Notes under the pieces: generated by a model
The model's input: only the letters and a program-made list of their open reading frames with translations
Databases searched by the model: none
What the model was told of the DNA's origin: nothing
In this document: positions 26,891 through 40,100 of the stretch, in pieces
How positions within the stretch are numbered: the stretch's first letter is position 1
Layout of the letters: each line of letters starts with the position of its first letter
Program-made: the position numbers and the translations under genes
Assembly: GCA_916613615.1 (NCBI GenBank)
Contig: OU744725.1
Coordinates: 9,282,708-9,346,707 of the forward strand
DNA: 64,000 bases
Reading direction: 5' to 3'
Source: Steromphala cineraria
Taxonomy: Eukaryota > Mollusca > Gastropoda > Trochida > Trochidae

Positions 26891-27234
26891 CAATGCTATA
26901 CTATCAAGCAAGTGATACAAGTGATTTGATGTAGGAGACTTCATACATAAAATGATGTGATGTTTTTACAATTAAAAGGTTTGATGTACATATAGTTTAG
27001 ATAAGACGTGAGTAGTTGATACAAGGAACAGGGTTGATGTACAAGGTCATGATGGGTTGAGATTACATATAATGGAAGCCTGTGGGAGAACAAAAGATTA
27101 CTGCTGATTGGTACAGTATTATGAAATTAACAATTCACGAAATAGGGAATTATCTCAAGAAACGTTATTTTGAGTAGAATTATTCTTCGATAAAGTGACA
27201 TTTAGTGTAAAACGTATTCATTGTATTTTGTAGC

Positions 27235-27950
27235 AACATTTTAGGAACAACCTTGAGAAAATCGTACCCGTCCTCCTTATTCTGGACAACCACGATTCCC
27301 ATGTGTCCATAGACGCACTGAATTTCTCCAAGGACACTGGTATCATCCCATCATATGTCACCGACCGACCAAACCCTTTCCCAGAATCAGAACCAAGTAT
27401 GCCCGGTGTAGATCAATCAATCTTCGAAGTTGAACAAATGTAAAACTCGCCAAGAATCCAACCGGGTCCACCGACAGAGCCTGATGTCCGCCCTGGGACA
27501 TCCACAGAGTCTGATGTCCGCCCTGGGACATCCACAGAGTCTGATGTCCGCCCTAACATAAATGACAGCCTATCAATGTATGCAGATGTTCTCTTTTCTC
27601 GCCAGAGGTGTGAAACAATTCCAAATGGCAAGGGCAAGAAAACAAACCAAAATCGGTCGAAAGAAGCGGAAGTCTGAGATTCTGAGTGACACACTTGAAA
27701 AAAGGAGGTTAGAGTAAGGAAAAAAAGAAACTAAGACAAAGATGCCAAACACGTACGCAAATCAAAAGACGGCTAAATCAGAAATTATCCTTGGTCTGTT
27801 GTGATTCATTTGCCAATAGCCGTTCAGGTGAGAAATGGGTTCAGTGTGTGTCCTGTAAATATACTGGGCCCATTATAACTGTACTGCAGGGGCAGAAGCT
27901 TTATGTGTCAGAACTGTACATCTGATGAAGCTGATAATGATTTACAATTT
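27235..27950 (+). pseudogene. Pogo/Tigger-like (DDE_1) transposase pseudogene
   Basis: The frame reads LLILDNHDSHVSIDALNFSK, which holds the second catalytic Asp of pogo-type transposases (LDNHESH motif). It then jumps to PSYVTDRPNPFPESEPSMPG, a block that normally lies much further on, so a central part is deleted. A Ser/Pro/Thr-rich tail contains a 30-bp tandem repeat (27478-27554). Near the end, SRSGEKWVQCVSCK followed in another frame by FMCQNCTSDE recalls the PHD-like zinc tail of mollusc members of this family. A stop at 27442 and several frameshifts disable it. Confidence 0.7.
27478..27554. repeat. 30-bp tandem repeat, 2.6 copies
   Basis: The unit CAGAGTCTGATGTCCGCCCT plus GGGACATCCA is repeated with one base difference. 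It is inside the pogo-like pseudogene and keeps its reading frame. Confidence 0.9.
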
Positions 27951-29443
27951 CATAACTCCGTTCCAGTTTGTGTATCAGGTTCTTTATAATGTTGCATTTT
28001 ACAAACAAAGAATTCGTTTTAGAAACGTTGGGCTCGTATAAAAGCACATTATGTTTAAATTGGAGAATTTTCAGTTATTTCAATGTGATATTGTTCGATG
28101 AAAAATGAAAACAAACATTTGCACTATACCTTTTCCTAGATACTGTTTTCCTTTCTCATAACATTTGTGGTTATTATCACATTTGGATTTACATACGAGC
28201 AGCGCGGGACAAAAAAATGTCTTTACATACATTTGATCATTGAATTATAAATGTTTCTGAGTTAATGTTTAAAAATGGACGAGGACATGATATTTGAACT
28301 CAATTTTTGTGCACAATGGCGGACAAGTGTTTACGCTCTAATTCTGTTCTATTAAGAACTATTAAAATTACATGTTTATATGTGTATTTTTTAAATTAAC
28401 ATTTGTTAATATTGACACTCTTGTGTTACTATTGACCAACGTATGCGTCACAATTGACCCTTACACGGCGACGATTGCAACATGCTGTAAGACCATTACT
28501 ATAATTAAATTGAAGTCTCAGAAAGTAAAATGAGAGTGGATGTTGTAGCCGAGATGCCATAGTATCACAATTCACCAAGTGATTTGATCTGGGATTAATA
28601 GTTTGAAACGCAATATTTGATGAAGAAAGTTAATATGAATGCAACACTGGTGATGCTGGTGTTGCTACCAGTTGTCCTGTAGAGTCGTCTATGAAAACGT
28701 AACTCACAGAGACAAACCTGTTCACACAGTGAATATATATTCTATTCATATATTCCATTGAGGCTTTCCTCGTTTAAAAAATACATCTCAGTTTGTTTTT
28801 GTGTTTTTTTTTAAACCTAGGGGTAAATAGTAGACTTTAAAAATTTAGGCCTATATGCAAACAAGCTCGCTAGGCATTTATGCTATTACCCAAAAAAATC
28901 TTTATCTCCATTTACAGAACTCATTTGATGAAATCATATTTGTCTTTTGAATCTTAATCCAACCATCAAGAGACTACTCTCGTTGTAGATATCTCTGATT
29001 TCGAAATAAAAGTGGTTCATAAAGTAGGCTTATATTGAACGTTGTAACATATATTTATGACAATCTAGCTTGTACGTTTCTATTTGAATAAGGTTTGGAT
29101 ACGTTGGCCCCTAGTTGTTAGAAACTGGGAATTATAAGGCAGTTATCGTAATCAGATTAAACACCAAGTACACTGCAGCATGTCGCGACTGATCTGGGCA
29201 AGCAGCATATTTCAGACCCGAAGGCTTCAAGGTATATATGTTTAGCACGGCGTGCCATCAGCAAGTCTAGAAGAGGATACGGCTGCTTGGTTTCGGCAAT
29301 CCTCCGGGTTGTTTATTACATATCGTGTTGGAAAAGATCTTTGTAATTGCTTTCACATATGATAAAATATCGTATAATGAGTCTTGCGAACACCGCCTTG
29401 CATTTTTAATCAGTTGTCACGGAAAGGGCACCTTGCGAGGAAA
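27951..29443. other. Intergenic, nothing recognised
   Basis: AT-rich DNA with scattered stops in all frames. I found no conserved coding block, terminal repeat or RNA gene before the CpG-rich stretch that starts near 29.4 kb. Confidence 0.5.
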
Positions 29444-29510
29444 TCTCGCGAGATAACGCAACATTATGGGCTGTGCGTGAATTTCGTTTTCAGTGGACGC
29501 CATTTTGGAA
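29444..29510 (+). promoter_or_regulatory. Candidate TATA-less promoter for the PPP6R gene
   Basis: Palindrome TCTCGCGAGA at 29444-29453 is a known core-promoter element of housekeeping genes. GCCATTTTGG at 29499-29508 resembles a YY1 site in the position typical just after a start site. The surrounding bases are unusually CpG-rich for the window. A good splice donor, GTGAGT, lies at 29797, so an untranslated first exon of roughly 29.46-29.80 kb could join the exon at 34043. The link to PPP6R is inferred from orientation and the need for an upstream exon. Confidence 0.4.
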
Positions 29511-29799
29511 GTGTCTGGTATTTCCCGCCTAAAGGCATAACTTTTTCATTTTACTCCGTAATTTGACATGCTCATATGGTGACATTTGATCATATGATCA
29601 GAAACACATCAATGTAGCGTCTACTTAATGTAGTTTGTCTCCCCAAACGCACTGTCATTGCGATGGTGCGGTTTTTATCATTGGACTGTTGACCCTGCCT
29701 GTATCGAAACAAACATGATCAGATAGGAACATCTCTGCGAATCTGATCGTCATACTTGAGCATATATTATATATTCAGCTGTGGACATCTCTAAAAGTG

Positions 29800-31560
29800 A
29801 GTTCCTCAGGCCAATGCATTTATTGGAATGTTGCGATTACATGTTTTATTCTCGATTCTTTATCGTAATACGATCAAAACAATGTCGTGAGTCGTCTGTC
29901 AGAAACGCCTACTCGTAGCATAGAATTCCAAATCAGATGATAAATCAGGAAGTGTTACCTTTGTCACTTATGTCATCAACTAATCCGATAAACATCGATA
30001 TGATCATGGTATTGACGCATTTGTCAAGTTTTCATTTTTGTGAAAACAGTAAGGGAAATAGGTACATCAGCATGCATGAGCTTGAAACTTCCTGTTTTCT
30101 TTTTCTTCACAAAATAAAATAGTGATACCATCAATCACTGGATGCATGTTGAATGTTGATCACATTTATTTGCTCTAATATTTTAGTCCTTTGTCCCCTG
30201 ATAAATAGACTTCTTTTGCCATAAGATGTTTTGTAGACAACCCTTTAATCTTGTATATCCTTGTATCCATTTGGATATTTTAAGGGTTAGTAAATCATTG
30301 CAGTTGATAACCACAGGTGCCCAATAAAAAGAAGTACCCCCCCCCCCCCCTTCTCTTGGAAGTCTGTTTCAGTCAAGAGTGTTTTTTTAATTTTCGCTGT
30401 TACAAAACGATGTGGTGCATTCATACCCTAAACGAACACAAACCCACAAATCTTCATCCAATGGTGGATGCACTAATAGGGCTGGGACGGGTAACCTAGA
30501 TACTTTAGATGGTTGAGTAACAATTTTGACCCAGGTCCCTGTCACATCAGTCATCACCCAGGCTTGTTTTGATCATGTTACAAATAATGAAATGAGTGAA
30601 GATTTTTAAAGTGTCAGTGTTTGTGATATTTCTTTTTAATTCAAATTGAAGTTTTTCCAATTTAAGACGTCTTTATATTCTGTAAACTTTTGCTCTGATC
30701 CAACCCACTGAATATCTATGATAATCATAAGTAGTTGACTAGTTGGCGAAATAAGTTTCCTAGTATCCATGTGTTTGATGTTTCATACAAAATTTATTAA
30801 ATGGTGACGTGTTAATCAAATAAATAATAATCTCATCTTTATCTGATATTATCAAATTTAACATGAAGGTAGCGATTTTTTTATCATATGATCCAAATTT
30901 ACAAATCAGAACATTGTATTACCTTATGAAATTTCAAACTTATCTAAAGTTCTACTTTGCAAACCAATTATTTGTTGTATTAGGGATTTTTGTATTCACA
31001 ATTGACTAAATACTTAATAAATAAATATCGGACTGTTTAGTTTTCCAAAATGTTTGTTTATTATTAAAACAATGATAAATGACAATAAACCAATTTATAA
31101 ATGTGCATACGAAGTTACTGTTCTATTTTGGGTACAAGTTAATTTTGGATACAAATTCTTGATAGGGATTACTGGACAAGTATGTTTTAGATTTACCAAA
31201 AGCCATTATAAAAGGTTTGATTAAAGTGGTTGTATTTTGTTAAACATTCCATTTAAATGCACATCATGAGTTGCATGACAGATGTACTCATAGACATTAT
31301 TTAACAGCACTAATGTCTATTCTAAGAAATAAAACTGCAAGTGCAAGACAGGATTGAACATCTTATTACCTGTAACAGCAGTAACTGAAGTTCTCGGCCA
31401 GTTCTCTTGCTTACCCGGTAGATGATTTTCATGTTTGAGGGACACCGATTAGGCGTGTAATTACCTAGATTTAATAACAGATCTTCATAGCTTGTTCTGA
31501 GTTGATTTAGTAACCAGCCTTTTCACTAACAAATTGAGTAGTAGGTTATTATAAGAAAGT
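29800..31560. other. Probable PPP6R intron 1, left part
   Basis: AT-rich, with a run of 14 C at 30337-30350 and no coding pattern. It is intronic only if the promoter proposed near 29.45 kb is right. Confidence 0.4.
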
Positions 31561-31568
31561 AGCAGGCC

Positions 31569-31670
31569 ATGACCCCGAAGGGGTCATCCCGACGACACTT
31601 GTGTCGTCGGTGGGGAGAGTATGGGAGGGTGCGCCCTCCCATAGGTGGGGGTTTGGGGGGCCTCCCCCAC
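31569..31670. repeat. Cluster of four GC-rich hairpins
   Basis: Four inverted repeats stand in line in about 100 bases. 31569-31587 has an 8-bp stem (ATGACCCC/GGGGTCAT) with loop GAA. 31589-31610 has a 10-bp palindrome (CCGACGACAC/GTGTCGTCGG) around TT. 31620-31643 has a 10-bp stem (TATGGGAGGG/CCCTCCCATA) with loop TGCG. 31645-31670 has a 7-bp stem (GTGGGGG/CCCCCAC) with a 12-base loop. All stems are perfect. The block is far more GC-rich than its surroundings and has no visible gene. Confidence 0.9.
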
Positions 31671-32349
31671 GAAAAATTTACATATTTCAACATGAAATGG
31701 TGACATTTTAGGCACATCCAGCTCCATTTAGAGGTAAAAATGTAAACAAAATTTGTTCAATTTTAACATTGTAATATTAGGTGACAGGTCAGGTACACAT
31801 TTTCACAAAAAGGAAACTCTGAAAATGACTCAACAACATTTGAAAATGTAACATCTATTTTAATAAATATTATCTTGTACATAATCATTACTGTCAAATA
31901 TGAATTTTGAACATAAATAGCAGATCATACTCCACTGAACTTCACATACCTTGATTTATGTGCTTATTATTAAGCCAGACAAATGTATCTATTTTATGGA
32001 CGCCTTAAATGTGTTACTAAGGATTGGTCCCCTAATTCAAGAATGTTGCAAGGATCTGCCTCCCAATTAAATTTTTTTTTTAAGTTATGGCCTTATGAGA
32101 CTAAGTTTGCTTACATTTAATTATAATTAATTTTTTTATGGCCAAGTGCAAATAAAGTGCTTAGTTAAAATTCATGTGTTTCGTTTATTTCACCTGGTCG
32201 GCAAAAGAAACTTTTTAGGAACAATATTGAATTTGTGATTCGAAAAGGTTATACATGTATAAATAGATTGCTTGAAGAAAAACAAATACCGTATCTTGAA
32301 AATAGGGGGATTGGCTTTAAACCGTGCAAGAGTGAAGACCCAACCAAGA

Positions 32350-33260
32350 AAATCATTGATGCGAGTTGCATTGAAAATTGACATCGATACTTTTGACTTC
32401 ATCTTCTCAAATGACACTTTTTCTAGACGTATATTATTGAAAAGAATGATAAAAGATATTGCAAATGCTAACTTACATTGTTTGTTGTTTGTTTTAATCA
32501 GGTTACATAATATTATTCTCATGAAAAACGAACGTGAATAATCAGTCGAGAGCTTTTAAAATGCGGCATGTGTTTACCGGTAGAGTGATATTTGTTACAA
32601 GCCTTTTCATTGGCCAAGAAATGTAGGTCAACCAATCAGCAAGTCGATTTGAAAACGATGTATGAAACTGAAACGTGGTTGTAATAAATTGATGACAACA
32701 TATTGTCGATACAATATTAAATTCTAAATATTCAAATATTTGTTAAAATTTTCGATAAATTACATTTTACAAAACAACGTGCAATTAATTGAAATATTAA
32801 AAATATATAAAATTTGAAGAAAAACTTGCACAAATTACGATAATGAGCACGAAGAATATTAATAATGTTATTTGTCGTCAAGAAATTACGATTGAGATTC
32901 CAAGTACAGTAAAACAACGTGCTTTCGCTAAAGTATATTTGACAGAGATATCTTTGAACTTTGATTAAATATGATAAATATGTTTGGAAATATGCCATAT
33001 TAAACATTCAGAATGGTTAACAAGCCTTATAAAGCGATAGTTCTTGATAATATTTTGGGAATCAAATATTTCAATTCCCGATCGCTGATGCAAGTGAAGC
33101 CACATACATCGTGATTTCTGCTAAAAATTTAACAGAACGTTAATGATGCATGAATATTTAAAACAATACATTATTTTATTTTTAGTAATTTACAATGTAT
33201 ATAGTCATTAAAAACAATAACAGGACAATGTATTTTTATTTTGCAAGAAATGACATCGAT
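32350..33260 (-). mobile_element. Inverted copy of the intron-21 hAT-like core
   Basis: This stretch matches the reverse complement of about 47050-47960, with many substitutions and small gaps. Shared anchors include GATCGCTGATGCAAGTGAAG, TTACAAGCCTTTTCATTGGCC and ATCGATACTTTTGAC. The outer sequences differ from the other copy. Here the core is flanked by GGCTTTAAACCG-bearing sequence on both sides (near 32311 and 33351) rather than the GTCGACTAG ends seen at 46945 and 48165. No intact protein is encoded. Confidence 0.75.
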
Positions 33261-34042
33261 GTAAACTTATGCATTTTGCTTCCGGTGTAAACATCGCTAA
33301 CTCGATCGTCTGACATCAATCGTGTCACACTTCCCAGAATTGGGGAGTGGGCTTTAAACCGAGAATGACCCCAACCTGATCAACCCTGAAAAATGGGGGT
33401 GGTCTTTAGCTGGAGTGTGGTCTTATACCCGCGAGGATAGGATTTTGCAATAATCAGTTTATTTCGCCAAAAAGTAGACGGCTTGGCTGAACAGAGTAGA
33501 CGGCAAATCTGCCGGCTGCCGGCTCATAATGAAAAGGCTGAGTAACATCTTTGTTATGATTCTTTGAGTGTTAAATTCTAGCCATAGTGGAAACGGACTA
33601 AATCTCAGTTATTGCAAAGTTAACTTTGATTGAACAAGTTCTATTGTTCACACCATCTATTGTCAAAAACATGAAGGAAACTGGCTTAATAGAGCGCTCT
33701 AGAGCAACCGTGCTTGGAAAGAATGAGTTGCCTCTAGAGATAATGTCAGTAAAAACTAAAAAAATACTAAAGAAGTATTGAATCTGTGGTTCTGTTCAAA
33801 AGAAAAGTTGATTGACATTATCGTTTGAAGTAAAATTTTGTGATAGATAAAAACTCATCAGTGTCAACTCATTCAACATGCTAGTACCAGATTATTTTGC
33901 TGTTGGGGGTAATAGAGGGTACATACGTTGTATCATAAGTTTCATGGTGAATGTGTCGATGGAATATCTTTGCAATATTTGTGACTTGGCATTTTTTTTA
34001 AATATATAGATATGCATATGTATACTAACATTTCTTTTTCAG
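33261..34042. other. Probable PPP6R intron 1, right part
   Basis: Contains GGGCTTTAAACCG-type sequence (near 33350) and a CGGCTGCCGGCTC stretch near 33515, both probably from the element at 32.3-33.4 kb. The polypyrimidine tract and acceptor of the ATG exon close the segment. Confidence 0.4.
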
Positions 34043-34109
34043 ATCAACCATGTTCTGGAAATTTAATTTATTGACGTCGTCACATATCGACTCCCTACTT
34101 GAAAAGGAG
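34043..34109 (+). CDS. PPP6R3: PPP6R exon with start codon (residues 1-20)
   Basis: Acceptor TTTCTTTTTCAG ends at 34042. Seven untranslated bases precede ATG 34050. The exon codes for the conserved MFWKF start and ends at donor GTGTGT in phase 0. The acceptor shows that at least one untranslated exon lies upstream. Confidence 0.92.
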
Positions 34110-37100
34110 GTGTGTATTCAGTTTATTCTCAGATTTGAGTTTACTTTATTGTTCACAAAGATTATCTACACAATCATCTAACATGAAACTAAAATGAATT
34201 GTAACAACACTTGGTCACTAATAATAAGTGGTTCACTTGAAAAGCCTCAGATGAATTGTCATCGTGAAAAATTTTACCAAGACAGTGTGTTTACTCTGCC
34301 AGAATTATCTATCTGCAATAAATTTAACTCCTAGGATGACAACAATATTGTTAATCAGGAATGGACTTATTGGCAGATCTTCAGATCTGTGTGCGATGGT
34401 GTTAGTTTGTATGTCTGTGATTACAGGATGTGACTCTGAGAGAGTTGATGGATGAAGATGACATCTTACAAGAATGCAAAGCACAAAACAGGAAACTTAT
34501 TGACTTGTAAGTAGAGATTGTAACTTAAAATGGCATTATTGCCTTAATTAGTATAAAAAGGACAAATACAAGTATGACAGCATATCGGAAGTACCGTATT
34601 TAACGTAATAAGCACCCCCTAACAGTGTTTTTATCTCAAAAAATATTTGGGCCCCCTCACCAGGCTTGCCCTACATGACAAACCTATGAAATTTTACATA
34701 AAAAAATGGTTTGGAGAATTTTTTTAGTCCTTTTCTAATCATGGTCATTGGATTTGTAACTTTTCACTAAAAACTGTATGTAGATCAAGAATATACAAAA
34801 ATTTATATCATTCAACTGAATAAGACATTTTGATAAGCGCCCCTTTATTAAATTTTGTAATCGCTCAGGGTGCTTAATAGGTTGAAAACGGTCAAGCAAA
34901 TTGTAACAAACTCTTATATAATTTGAACTTGACCAAGACATTTCTCTTACATTCACATTACTTGCCTCTTTTTATGTTACACTTAATAAAAATAGATTGA
35001 TTTTCAAAAATAATCGTAAAGTTTAGAGGATATAAAAAAAACCAGCTTAATTCTAACAAAGGAAAAATAAAGGAATAAGACATGTTTGGGTAAGTGCAAA
35101 AGAAAATCAAGTTAATGTTTTTGATACATGATTTAACTATGCTGAAACAACTTCAGAAAGAATGTTACGTATGTATGTTTGATTTTGCTGCAGCATCATC
35201 CAGCCAGAGAACATGGAAGAGATGGTCAACCTCATCACTAAAGAACCCCCAGAGGACGTGGAGGAGAAAAACAGGTTCAAGTACGTAACGTTTGAAGTCT
35301 TTTTCGTCTCGATGTATTATTAGGTCAGGTTCTTTTTGAAACATTGATTATTGAAAGCCCAATGAAATTTGTTATTTAATGTTGTTTGCTGTGATAATCT
35401 GTTTGTAACAGTTGACTAATTATCAAAGTTCTCTATGTCTACATAATTGACTAATGAAGATATTAGACACCAGTATTCTTTTTTGAAGAGATGATGATGC
35501 AATGAAAATTGTTGTGAAACTTTGCACCTTTCTTTTGACGCATGTCAATATTGAACAGAAAAATTTTCTGTATCACATGTATGTACTAGGGATCATTTGT
35601 TAAAAAGGAGTGACTATTTTATCAAAATCATATCAGTTAGTATTTGTCAGGTATTGTTCTATGCGTAGTTTTCAATTTGCTGTGAAAGTAACCATGGTTT
35701 GTGTGATTTTGTGTTGTTTTGTTTCTGTCGACTGTCTATTACAAATTGTGGCCTTAATAGGCCTGGAACGGTGTCTTTCAGGTACCCAAACACGGCCTGC
35801 GAGGTGTTGACGTCAGATGTGACCCAGATAAACGACAGGCTGGCCGGAGAAGAAGAGCTCGTTGATAAACTCTATGGTTTTCTTGAGTCTGAGAAACCTT
35901 TAAATCCACTTCTTGCTAGCTTTTTTAGCAAAGTTATGGGTTTATTAATAACAAGGAAAAGTGAAATGGTGAGATAATCAAGGTTGGCAGAGAGGCTGGC
36001 ACTTCTTGGATCAATCTTTCCTTTGTCTTCTTATTTTCATCGTGTAACACTTAACTTCTCATTTGTTTTCCTTGCATTTTAATTTCACCTATATCTCAGT
36101 ATTATTCTCAACTCAAAAGACCTAAAAGGCCTGATGGGTTTATGGCATAGCATGGCATTCAGCGTCCATTATGTCGTTTAATCTTTAGACCATAGAACTT
36201 TTAAAGTACTACACACCACAGTTTGTTGAAACGTATCTCTTGGCTTTTGGTATTTTCAAGAGGATTTCTTGTCCACACTTTTGCAGCCCCAACCATAAAA
36301 TTGTTCTTCAATTAAAGTTGAAGAGATAGAATGATTTATCCTATCGAAGCCTGATGAACTGCAAAGCCAATGTCTCTTATCTTTTCATTTATCTGAACCT
36401 CTAACTTAAATTCCATTCTCTAACAAGCTCTCCTTGATCAAACATGTGTTGCCTTTCAATGTTATTGTTTGTAAAATGATTGCTGTGTATGAATGGCAGA
36501 TATTTGAGTACCTGAAGAGCAAGCCAGATTTTGTTGGGAGTCTTCTGGACCATATCGGCACGTCCGCAATAATGGATCTGCTCCTGCGTCTCATCACCTG
36601 TATAGAGCTGCCCGAGGTCCGCAGAGCAGTCATAGAGGTAGGACGACTTCATTGTCACTCCGTGGTGTCTTTCAGTGATAACTGACTCAGATGAGCAGAG
36701 CTTTTAGCCTTTATGCAAATTCTGACTTCCAGTGCTTGAGATTGTTTTCAGTCACAGTGAGAGACAAATGTCTCATGAAGCTAAAAAAATGATGAGATAT
36801 GTTCAAAAACCAGCATTAAAACAAAAAAAGTCAAATATTTTAAGATATAATAAATCATTTATTCACCTTCAGTTATATTTGTGTCTTTTATTTTTACTTA
36901 AACATAATATATTGTCTGAAACCTAGTTTTCAATTATATATTTTTCCATGGCAACAGTTTGGACTGCGAAGGGAAACCAAAACGGTTTATGTTGTTTAAT
37001 AGAAAGAATGGTTTTTCATTTTAGCTTTGAAAAACTATAAGGAATTTTCAAAAACATATTTCAACTGAAATGGGTGTATGGGGGAGACATCTGATTTTTA

Positions 37101-40100
37101 CGAGTAAAAACTCTTTCTAGTTAGCATATTGTTAATCTAGGCCTCCATTTACATAAGAAACATCTTGAAATGTCAAATCACCAATCTCAAACTTTCAAAT
37201 TTCATGTGTTTACAATAAATATGTTCTTTTGTTTCAGTGGTTGAACGAGCAACATGTAGTAGAGAGACTTGTAGATAGCATAGTCCCGTCGAAAGATGAA
37301 GATGTGAGTATCATCATAGGATTTGATTTTATCAACAAATTACATCTAGAACCATGTGCATGTTTCTTATTTGGCAAAAACATTTCTTCATAGCAATAAC
37401 AAATCATCTTGGTCCATACAATGTGCTGTTACTACAATATAATTTATGTTATTGAAGTTAAAGAACCGCTTAATCATTATGTCCCTTTTAATAGAATTCT
37501 GTTTTTGTGGAAGATTTTTTGTTAACATCTGTCCAAAAGGCATAAAATAAATAAATAAATTATTTTGAAAATCATAGCTGATTTCAGTCGGGCTATTTAT
37601 ATATATCTATATTGTATCGACTGCTTGGGTGGCACAAATGTTCAGTAAATTGTAATTAAAAGTCTTTTTTGAGAGTATTAAATGAGATTTGATCTTCTTC
37701 AGATTCACTGCAATGCAGCCCAGTCCCTGTGTGATATTGTACGTCTTGGAAGAGAACAAATTATACAGCTTCAAGACTCGTCAGATCCCGATCCTCTCCT
37801 TGTTACTATGGAGCTGTAAGTTCATTTGAATGATGCGATAAATTTCTTAATCAAAAGCACTCCAATAAACCATCATCCCTCTTACCAGAACCCCATAATG
37901 ACATCTTTGGTCTGGAGTAGTAACAAGATTTTATTAATTATCAGAGTTAAAAAAGCCACTATATGAATTGTTGTCTAAGATGTTCAGATTTGTTTAATAG
38001 TACCAGAGAATGTTTGTACAACAAGAATTTTTTCTGTTTCAGAGAGGAAACTGTGGCTCAGTTGCTAAAAAACCTTTTAGACAATGAAAAGAATGAATCT
38101 GTATTAGTAAATGGGTTATTTGTCATTCACACACTCCTTGAAGTCCGGAAACAAGGGTAAGTTGAGATGTCAGAAACTCTCATTCTTAATGAAGTTAGCG
38201 ATAAGATAGTAAATAATTGAGGATTCAATTGTGAACACCCTAAAGAGGGTCCCTTTATATAAAAGAATAACAAATAAGTATTTCAATTTGTCATTGTATC
38301 AAAAGGTTTTGATATTGTTTTGTGACATTGTCTACAAAAGCATGTGACATTAGAAAATTTAATTGTTAAATGTGATCTTTGAATGTTATTGGCCTGTTGC
38401 ATCCCTATAACCTATGAAAAAGTAATACTGCTATCTACTAAATATAACAGCACTTTAAAACAACTCACTCACTGAGGTTCTCTTTCTTCTCTAGACCAGA
38501 GGGTGCTGCAGAACACATGGCTGCTATCGACACTGAACGACTTGCTCAGGGAGTCAACAGCGTACTAGCAGCCATCACTCCTAGACTTAAAGACTTCCAC
38601 AAACTCCTTCAAGAGCCACCAAAGGTACTACATAATTTATTTATTATTTTCATTTGTAAAAGCCTACTTGTTTCTATTAGCTCACGAAACATTTTGCTGA
38701 AGATTTTGTCTTTAAATGTTAATTTTGAAATTGTTTTGTTTTCATAAGAGTTAGAATTTTAGTTGAAGTCTCATTGCCAATGGCTAATTAAGATGAAATT
38801 TGGGTTTTGAAAAATATATTAGATGTAAAGTTAAGAAGCTCAAAGGACTAGTTTTATTTCATGACATACTTGCGTGCAGAATTTAGATACTTGAAATGAA
38901 TTTGGGCTAGTTCTTACATAAATGCACTCTTTAAAATAGTTATTACTTTATGATTGTTATTTTCTACCCTTGTCCTTAATTTTCCCTTATTACATTATTG
39001 GTTGTAATCCTATATATGAAGCTATATTCGTTTGTAGCAACGGTTCAGTGCAATGCCGACAACGTGCGGGACCCTTCAACCTCCGCTCGGCAACACTCGT
39101 CTACAGATAGCCAAACTTGTCACAGCTCTTGTATCCACCAACACTCACACGGTCAACGTAGAACTAGCAAACCTTGGAACCATGGAAATTCTGCTGGTAT
39201 GTACTATAGTTGTGAGATTTTATGATACTGTTATGGAGTTTTTCTTGTAGCACTAAATTTAGTCAATATTACAGGAACAAACCTTTAAAGGGGGCTGTGT
39301 TCAAAATAGCTGCCTGTCCAACCATCAATGGCTGGTTGCTTTCAGATGGGGCTTGAGAAAAGTCAGCAAGCCGTCCTGGCATGTGAGATTTTAGAGATAC
39401 CATCTTCAAATTGCAGGACATATCAGTATGTTAGGAGGGCAGGGATTTGGAAAGGCATGAGCCATTTTGCACATTTGTTTTTATTTATAGCCGCCACTGA
39501 TGGCTGAAATATCTTAACTCAACTCAACTTACTCAAGAATTTATTTTTGATAATATAGGGAGTTGATTTTTTTAATGTATTTAAAAGAAGAATTGTTTGA
39601 TACTATGATGACCTATCTTGATTTGTTCTTTTGTTGTGTCTACAGAACAAATTATTTAAGGGTTATCAACTATTGGGGATAATTTAAGCCATGATAAAGT
39701 GAATTATGTGTCTATTTGTTCCAGGATCTATATTTTAAGTATGTATGGAACAACTTCTTACATACACAAGTAGAGCAGTGCATCAACACAATACTCATGA
39801 ACCCTCCTATAGAAGTTGACGACAAGAAGGAAAGTCCTCTTTTAGTTCAGGTTTGTACATGATCTGTCACAAGCATGTTCACATATTGTACTAGACAACT
39901 ATGACATTTACCGACATTGTCTTTTGAATTGCACTCAAAGTTATTAATCATTTCGTTGAGCTTTGATTGCAAGTAATCCTGTTTGTCCTACCAACCTTCA
40001 ATTGACCTATAAAAAAAAGGTTTAATATAAAATCATTTATATGAGAGAAATTGGAACAAGTTGTCTATCAAATTCTTCTAAATTGTTAATTTAAAATTGG

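Noticed and set aside
30337..30350. C-run as a regulatory G-quadruplex
   Set aside because: A single homopolymer of 14 C without spaced G-blocks is better explained as a simple repeat.
31569..31670. Rho-independent terminators
   Set aside because: The hairpins have no T-tracts, no genes end before them and the surroundings are eukaryotic.
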